The notes under the pieces are model-generated. The model had not been told where the DNA came from and did not search any database. It worked only from the letters and a program-made list of their open reading frames with translations. DNA of 27,686 nt from Smittium culicis (taxonomy: Eukaryota; Kickxellomycota; Harpellomycetes; Harpellales; Legeriomycetaceae): NCBI GenBank assembly GCA_001970855.1, contig LSSN01000800.1:1-27686 (forward strand), read 5' to 3'. A program made the position numbers and the translations under genes. This document shows positions 22,501 through 27,686 of this stretch, piece after piece (within the stretch, counting starts at the first letter, position 1; every line of letters begins with the position of its first letter).

Positions 22501-25500
22501 AATACTTCACCGTTTAAAACTCTCCAATATTTTCCCTTTTTGTAATGTAGATGATTCAGATAATCCATATTCCAAACTATATCACCTTTTCTATATGACT
22601 TCATTTTTGGTAAAAAGTATTTGAAATAGAAATTATGGTCAGGTAGCTCAGTTCCAATTTTCATTCCAGGCTTATGAATGAATGAGAAAAGACTATCTAC
22701 TTCTGGATCAGATTTTAAAAACATGGAATAATCTGGATCCGTACTATCGGATACTAGCCCATCGCATGCTGATCTTATAGGGATAGGGAATGAACCATTT
22801 ACGTCCATACCAGAGAATCCAAGCATATCTTCCAATACTGCACCGCCTCTAGAAAGTCCATGAGGTACGTTAACAAAATTAGTTATATCGTAAGCTACGC
22901 CTCGTAAGGCTATATATGCATCATCTTTTGTTACATGTACACCTATTTCATTCATTCCATATACATACTGCTTTGGGCACATTATCAATCCAAGACCAAT
23001 TATGAAAAAAAGTAGAATAAACCAAAGTAAGCATATTATGATACATATTGCAACCTTTTCTCTCCAAGCTAGTTGAACATCAGGCCTTTTTATCCCGCAT
23101 TTATTCATCAAATATTTAGGAATCCAAAAAGTTAAGCTATTTGTAGTCTTAACCCAATATTTTCGCGTTGTAGAAGTTGGAATATCTTCAAATGTTTCTA
23201 TTTTTTCATCATACTTCTCTATGTCCCAATCCGAGTCATTTTCGTAAAAGTCATTTTCTAAACTATATTGATTTTCATATACATCCCTACCATATTGCTC
23301 TTCCCCATCACTATCTTCATTTGGGTTTTCGTTTGTAGATTCAGCATCGCTGTCATTGGACGGAGATAAATAGCTATCTGAATCATATTCTCTACTTTTA
23401 CTTTTCTCTGAGCTAAGCTCTGATGTTTCTGAATCTAAGCCTTTGCTAGAAATTTTATTAAAGTCTATATTGAGACCGCTTTTCGAGTTTAGGTGGTAGT
23501 TTTTAGGGGGGTTTCTAGTATTTTTTTCTCTAGCTATAAGAACTAATTCTGTTTCTTGCCATGAATCTTCATTCATAAATATCTTGGACTCTCCTAGAAT
23601 GAAATCAACTCCAGATTTCCACCCAAAACTTTCTACTATTTGCTCCAACTTTACTTTTTGCTCTTTTTTATCCTCATCTTCGGTACTAGTATCGTTTATT
23701 TCCAACTTAAACCCGCCTACTATTGAACCGCTCTGTTTGTATATGTTTATATATCTAATTATAAATTCATTTTTGCCCATAGATAGCGAAAATTCATTTG
23801 ATGATCTCTTGTATGATATCTCAGGTATGGCAAATGATACTATTTGATGCTCAACAAATTTGGGATTAAAGCATAATATCTTTCTTGATCCGCTTTCTAG
23901 ATAGTTGCTTATCTCTCCTGATGAGTAAACAGGGGTTGGTTTAATGTGGAATATATGCCAAGTTTTATAATTCGAAGCTGATGCGAATATATTGTTCAAT
24001 GCCGAATTAACTTCTGCAACTTGGGTTACTGGAGGGCTACTCGAATCAACTGGCTCTAATTCAGTAGTAATATATTTTATTTTCTTCCTTTTAGTATTTA
24101 TTGAAACTCCTTCGTTATTATTTACGCTATTGCTGTTGATTTCCATATCTAGTGGATCTGAATCATTGCTTTCTAGCATCTGAGCTAAAGGTAAGCTGTC
24201 TGATAGTTGGATAGTTGGATTGCAATTAAAATTGGAAGTGACATGTGCTTCAAGAACATTTGTTTCCTTGTTTGGATTCAAAAACATTCTAATAAAATCA
24301 ACTCCAAAAATAATTTGCATGAACCTGTTTCTAGATGACTGTTGGAATAATGAAATAAAATCAGTAGATACTAGCTGATCAGAATTGTGTTTAGAAAATC
24401 CATCAATCATATAATTTTGAATTCCAAAAAAGTGATTTACGCCAAAGGATGGTAGTTGCTGATGCTTGTCGTTTCTATCACTGTTAATTATAAAATTTAT
24501 ATTGTCACTGTGATTTCTGGTAAAGTTTCTTAATAGAATCATATCATTTGAAGAGTGATCTTTGTTTGTAGCATGGTTTTCTAGTGCTTTAACCAAACCA
24601 CCCATAGTTTCAGTAGATCTACCTACTAATAAATATGATGCCTCCAAGTGATTTTTATAAGGAACTTTCTTCGAATACAATTTATTCTTTTTCATTTCAA
24701 AATTTATACCACTGTTTTCATCGAATATTTCGTTCAGGACGAAACCGAAAACTTTTTCATTAGACAAGTTAACTACAAAATTTTCGAACCTTTGTAGCTG
24801 ACTGGCGTCATTGATACTATAGTTTAAATTTTTATTGCTATAAGAAGGGTATCTTTGACAATTTCCAGCGCCATACATATTCAGAATAGCAAACTGGTTT
24901 ACCGAGTTTTTATTATTTGAAGTTTTGTTTATGGTATCTATTAGCCACATAAACATCAAATGATATAATAGCCTGGCCAGTTCATCTCTTTGCCTAGCAG
25001 CTCCAAATGAACTCATGAAAACTGTGCATAATTCACCACCAATAACTGTAGTTTTATAAGTAAGAGTTGTTTCGAGTCCTCGAGGGGATACACCTAGAAG
25101 ACGGGCTGTAGCTTCGAGCTCATTCCTATTTTTGCTGCTTGCAGATTCGGACACACCTACTAGATCAACAAACTCACAATTTCCTAAATGTAATATGGCA
25201 CCTAATAGCTGAAACATCGAATTAATTAAGTTGAAATTAATTCCACAATTAACTAAGCTAGTAACAGTGTTATCGTACATGGCTATACATATTTTTTTAT
25301 GATGCTTTATAGCTTCAGATTTGCTTGATATATCACTTGGGAATATTCCGTGATACTTGAAAGTTTCGATATTCTGGATCGACTCTATTGAGTCGTTTTC
25401 AGAAGGTATTAGATCAGGATCTGATTGTAAGTAATTGTATTTAAGCTCATCCGCACTGAGATTTAACTTTGTTAGCATTGATGTGTTAGATCCATATATC

Positions 25501-26846
25501 AAATAGTAAAAAATATTGAAGTTTCTTTCACCTATAGGTGGCTCAGTTGTTCTCCATCTGTCATGGCCAAAGGTGATTAATTTATGACCAATAATTCTTC
25601 CTTTGGAGTTTAGTTGTACTTCACGCCAATATCCACATCTAGTAGACGAAAAACTTTCTTTTGTAGTTGCACTAGCAAAAGCTTCAATTATACTCGAAAT
25701 TGCATCAATTTTGAGATAATTGGCCTTTTTATTATCCACCGATCCTTTGTTTGACAAGTATGAAATCTGCGTAAGTATGTCATTCTCCGATGAACTTTTA
25801 CCACTTCCTGATATACCTGATAGAACAAAAAGTTGATTTTGCTTGAGCCTCCTTAAATGAAAGAAAGCATCAGTGACCATTTTATAGATATGTGGCCTTT
25901 TCAGAATAAGCCTTTGAATGTAACTATATTCTAAATTTTTTGAAATATTAGAGACAGCTAATGCGCTGTTTGCGCCACTGAAACGCTTATAATCAGAAAT
26001 ATACTTTTGGCCAAACATCTTACAAATGGATTGGTTATATAGTATATTTCTTGCGTTGGTAATATCACCAGAACTATTTCCAGTTCTAGAAGGAAAGCAT
26101 GCAATGAGCACTGACGATTGGATTTTAAAATAAGGATTGTTAAATTTATTATTGATTCTAATTGCTGTTACAATGGCTTTGACTGAGCTAGGATCTGATA
26201 GATAACTATTTGAAGTAGGTAACTTTACTTCATTAACTCCTTCAATGGATTCATCGCTATCGAAGCTTGACTCGTCGCTATCTTGACAATTGTCATGTAT
26301 ATTTTCATCGATGTTATCTTCTGTTTTTCTGTTTCTGTTATATCTCGAAGATCCTTTAATAGTGAATCTTTTGAGCGACTTTTTAAGCGTGTTAGTTTGG
26401 TTTTTTATTGATTTCCTACTCATAGCTCTTTGCAGTGCTTGTTTCCCCTTTTCGAAAGTTCCAGCTTTTTTTTCGTCTTTTTGGTCATATTGATCATTTG
26501 TGCTTTGGCCAGTGGCTCTTGTGCTTTTTCCATAAGCTTTCTTTTTTATGTTCTCAGGAATCAATTCGTTGCCCGTCAGTATGCTAGACCCGATCTCCGT
26601 TTTATAGTCTCCAAAATCTTCATAATTACTGGCCCTGTTATTGAGGGGCTCAACTTTTTTCTTATTAATTCTATTCCTTCTTTTTATCTCAACTTTGCTT
26701 GCACTTTTCGAGTTTGCATAGTCATCATCACTCAAATCTTTAACAGACTCTACTCTAAGTTCTCCTGGTTTTTCGTCGTATTTAGGATCTATCCAAACTC
26801 TATCATTTCCATTGGGCTTCTTATTTCCCTGATTGAAGTTGGTCAT
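19596..26846 (-). CDS. Chitin synthase with myosin-motor-like domain (class V/VII), 2416 aa, single exon
   Basis: Polymerises UDP-GlcNAc into chitin at the plasma membrane. Residues 1-220 are a charged, Ser-rich extension. The motor-like domain (about 220-860) has a P-loop GISGSGKSS (344-352), a switch I-like SSTRCG (400-405) and a degenerate switch II NMYGAG (656-661). An acidic linker spans about 1130-1220. TM helix 1264-1288 precedes a cytochrome-b5-like domain (about 1300-1330 onward) and TM 1532-1555. The GT2 catalytic domain has CDGN (D1607), DAD (1738-1740), EDR (1851-1853) and QRRRW (1890-1894), all intact. A TM cluster at 1909-2010 ends in SFWHFDDFSWGNTR. A Gln-rich tract (about 2258-2309) precedes a DEK_C domain (2362-2416). 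ATG 26846 is preceded by an in-frame TAA twelve bases upstream. It is longer than the usual roughly 1850 aa through the N-terminus, motor insertions and tail. Confidence 0.97.
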   Translation of the reverse strand: MTNFNQGNKKPNGNDRVWIDPKYDEKPGELRVESVKDLSDDDYANSKSASKVEIKRRNRINKKKVEPLNNRASNYEDFGDYKTEIGSSILTGNELIPENIKKKAYGKSTRATGQSTNDQYDQKDEKKAGTFEKGKQALQRAMSRKSIKNQTNTLKKSLKRFTIKGSSRYNRNRKTEDNIDENIHDNCQDSDESSFDSDESIEGVNEVKLPTSNSYLSDPSSVKAIVTAIRINNKFNNPYFKIQSSVLIACFPSRTGNSSGDITNARNILYNQSICKMFGQKYISDYKRFSGANSALAVSNISKNLEYSYIQRLILKRPHIYKMVTDAFFHLRRLKQNQLFVLSGISGSGKSSSENDILTQISYLSNKGSVDNKKANYLKIDAISSIIEAFASATTKESFSSTRCGYWREVQLNSKGRIIGHKLITFGHDRWRTTEPPIGERNFNIFYYLIYGSNTSMLTKLNLSADELKYNYLQSDPDLIPSENDSIESIQNIETFKYHGIFPSDISSKSEAIKHHKKICIAMYDNTVTSLVNCGINFNLINSMFQLLGAILHLGNCEFVDLVGVSESASSKNRNELEATARLLGVSPRGLETTLTYKTTVIGGELCTVFMSSFGAARQRDELARLLYHLMFMWLIDTINKTSNNKNSVNQFAILNMYGAGNCQRYPSYSNKNLNYSINDASQLQRFENFVVNLSNEKVFGFVLNEIFDENSGINFEMKKNKLYSKKVPYKNHLEASYLLVGRSTETMGGLVKALENHATNKDHSSNDMILLRNFTRNHSDNINFIINSDRNDKHQQLPSFGVNHFFGIQNYMIDGFSKHNSDQLVSTDFISLFQQSSRNRFMQIIFGVDFIRMFLNPNKETNVLEAHVTSNFNCNPTIQLSDSLPLAQMLESNDSDPLDMEINSNSVNNNEGVSINTKRKKIKYITTELEPVDSSSPPVTQVAEVNSALNNIFASASNYKTWHIFHIKPTPVYSSGEISNYLESGSRKILCFNPKFVEHQIVSFAIPEISYKRSSNEFSLSMGKNEFIIRYINIYKQSGSIVGGFKLEINDTSTEDEDKKEQKVKLEQIVESFGWKSGVDFILGESKIFMNEDSWQETELVLIAREKNTRNPPKNYHLNSKSGLNIDFNKISSKGLDSETSELSSEKSKSREYDSDSYLSPSNDSDAESTNENPNEDSDGEEQYGRDVYENQYSLENDFYENDSDWDIEKYDEKIETFEDIPTSTTRKYWVKTTNSLTFWIPKYLMNKCGIKRPDVQLAWREKVAICIIICLLWFILLFFIIGLGLIMCPKQYVYGMNEIGVHVTKDDAYIALRGVAYDITNFVNVPHGLSRGGAVLEDMLGFSGMDVNGSFPIPIRSACDGLVSDSTDPDYSMFLKSDPEVDSLFSFIHKPGMKIGTELPDHNFYFKYFLPKMKSYRKGDIVWNMDYLNHLHYKKGKYWRVLNGEVFNFDMYFETKNAIEYTGQKKWSFLDPTIEAIIDDGGARSTDISNYWVKMKLNSNQVKNNYKCMRNLFYVGKVDTRKSFRCLFPNYILLACACVLMFVTLVKFLASLQLSPRRKPQKHDKFVICQVPCYTEGEESLRKTIESLAVLNYEDKHKLLFIICDGNIVGSGNTKPTPRIVLDILGVDSKQDPSSLSFRSIGDGSKQHNMAKVYSGLFQHEGHSVPFIVVAKVGKPSEKSRPGNRGKRDSQMILLHFLNRSHNELPMSPLDLEIYHQMKNVIGIHPSMYEYVLMVDADTVVSKDSLNRLVACMVYDGKILGICGETRISNEDKSWATMIQVYEYFISHNMAKAFESIFGSVTCLPGCFSLYRIKNLAGDLLIASDSITKEYSENIVDTLHKKNLLSLGEDRYLTTLALKYFPQYKTTYTSDAVCETVVPDSFSVLLSQRRRWINSTVHNLIELVFLPELCGFCFFSMRFVVFIDLFGTLTMPCTVLYLLYLAYLAISKTSSIGYISLILIGVIYGLQVILFVIKRQWQHIGWLVIYLLAYPLWSLYIPIYSFWHFDDFSWGNTRIVVGEDGKRQIVISDDEKFNPSDIPMRTWNDHEDGLLEKHQLLYAMGNMVRDYDVGLDLDSKAGISNRHIDPEIQMKDSNNAPGSYYSNEDFERPLSSRAVTPAYPEALLFNQNHQSNFMGIRAFSPISHIGDNMYNSGGYLQQSAPGYCGNDMPVNQISLDQLQNPQRYGMEYNPHQNSFIVPNGPGMIPVAQSNYVGGNLTSGNEYEINPNVNPLIKETPGIHHLQAPNFLPSAFTQNSNIQQESNMLHQKQIAQQQMHFQAAQHLQQQQALNQQHLQHQQLYQTQFNQQQSTMPFNNYDINDKSLINMLRDSDPKITAHLKNESDDFPQPENNSNLVNGQSTPSDEEILFQIRVILSQVDLNFITIKKVRMHLEQLFGCDLSHKKTFIKNSIQEMIK

Positions 26847-27686
26847 TATATATTGTTATTTTAAATAGAAATTAATTGAATGCTATTATTAATATTTTAT
26901 AAGGTCTTTTCTGGTACAAGTTATATATAAATTTTTTTGATTTTAAGCACTGGTTTTCAAATATTATAGATACAAAATTATTGATTTAGATCAATTAAAA
27001 CTATTATATAATAAAATTAATTAGTATTAATTATTATTGTGGTATTTGGAGTTTGATTTTTTTAACCTTCCAAACTCATTTGAAATATATAGTTTATTTG
27101 TATTATTATATTTTTGAAGCTATATACAGCAAAAAATCAACATCTAAGGTAAAATGATATTATATATATCATAGTAAATGTAATTGTTTTTTTTTATACC
27201 AAAATAAAATATTTTTAAAAATTTCTTTAATAAAAATTTTATTGTTTTTTAGAATTGTTAATATTGTTACTATTACTACCATTATTTGAAGTAATTTTCT
27301 TATAATATTTCACCAATATTAATTTCTTTTTATTAGTAGATTATTTTATATATGCTTAGTAATTAATAAAGTGGAGAGAGCAAATAAAAAAACCGAAAAA
27401 AAAGTAAATATTTTTGATATATTTTTTGCACTTTAATAATATTACCAATATATAATTTTTTTAATGAAAATGTAGTTTTCGCAGATACGATATATATCAA
27501 AAAAAAAATACAATAAACTGTAGCAAAAAAGATTATTTCAATAGCCAATAAATGTATAGTAAAAGATTTTTTGGTCAAAGTCAATTAAATAACTTGCCAA
27601 TGCTACATGTTAGCGCAATGAAAAGAAATATTAAAAACGAATAGTTATATTAAACTTTAGATAAAAATATTTAAATTTTAATAAAC
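26847..27686. promoter_or_regulatory. AT-rich upstream region of the chitin synthase; no gene seen
   Basis: Extremely AT-rich DNA 5' of the chitin synthase start; it must hold the promoter. A 73-codon frame on the minus strand at 27584-27363 is hydrophobic and Phe/Ile/Tyr-rich, as random AT-rich DNA gives, and is not called. No distinct regulatory motif can be singled out. Confidence 0.5.

Noticed and set aside
27363..27584. 73-codon minus-strand frame at the right edge
   Set aside because: Composition matches random AT-rich translation, and no motif or neighbour supports it.
1..27686. tRNA, rRNA or CRISPR features
   Set aside because: No T-loop (GTTCRANNC) with a plausible cloverleaf, no rRNA core sequence and no regularly spaced identical repeats were found by eye.

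Overview
The window looks like nuclear DNA from an AT-rich, intron-containing, early-diverging fungus. The evidence is a chitin synthase fused to a myosin-motor-like domain (a fungal class V/VII architecture), typical eukaryotic housekeeping genes split by short GT-AG introns of 66-187 nt, and two families of eukaryotic retrotransposon relics. The very AT-rich intergenic DNA and element types would suit Harpellales (Smittium-like, Kickxellomycotina) or Entomophthorales. That placement is inference; no marker in the window decides it.

Layout. Positions 1-2190 (minus strand) hold the 5' part of a DIRS/Ngaro-like retrotransposon: gag, reverse transcriptase and the start of RNase H. It is much more GC-rich than everything to its right, broken by one in-frame stop and several frame changes, and cut by the window edge before any recombinase could appear. 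Positions 2191-7594 are AT-rich intergenic DNA with faint decayed coding patches, a 31-nt near-perfect palindrome that resembles a Helitron 3' terminus, and a 100-bp-spaced direct repeat. Positions about 7595-13470 (minus) hold a nearly full-length but dead LINE: ORF1 with a CCHC knuckle, then AP endonuclease, reverse transcriptase and a C-terminal Cys/His motif. It is interrupted by a 494-nt assembly gap.

The right half holds four intact cellular genes. eIF2 beta (plus, five exons, 14550-15760) faces a roadblock/LC7 dynein light chain (minus, 15932-16231). A divergent promoter region with clustered CCAAT boxes separates the latter from V-ATPase subunit C (plus, ten exons, 17059-19298). This in turn converges on a giant single-exon chitin synthase (minus, 19596-26846, 2416 aa). 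The last 840 bases are the AT-rich upstream region of the chitin synthase.

The four genes do not form a pathway: translation initiation, dynein transport, vacuolar acidification and wall synthesis sit side by side as ordinary neighbours. The most interesting protein is the chitin synthase. Its motor domain keeps a P-loop lysine and serine but has lost the switch II aspartate, and it carries an unusually long charged N-terminus and a Gln-rich tail before a DEK_C domain. I found no convincing undescribed multi-gene system, no tRNA or rRNA gene and no CRISPR array.
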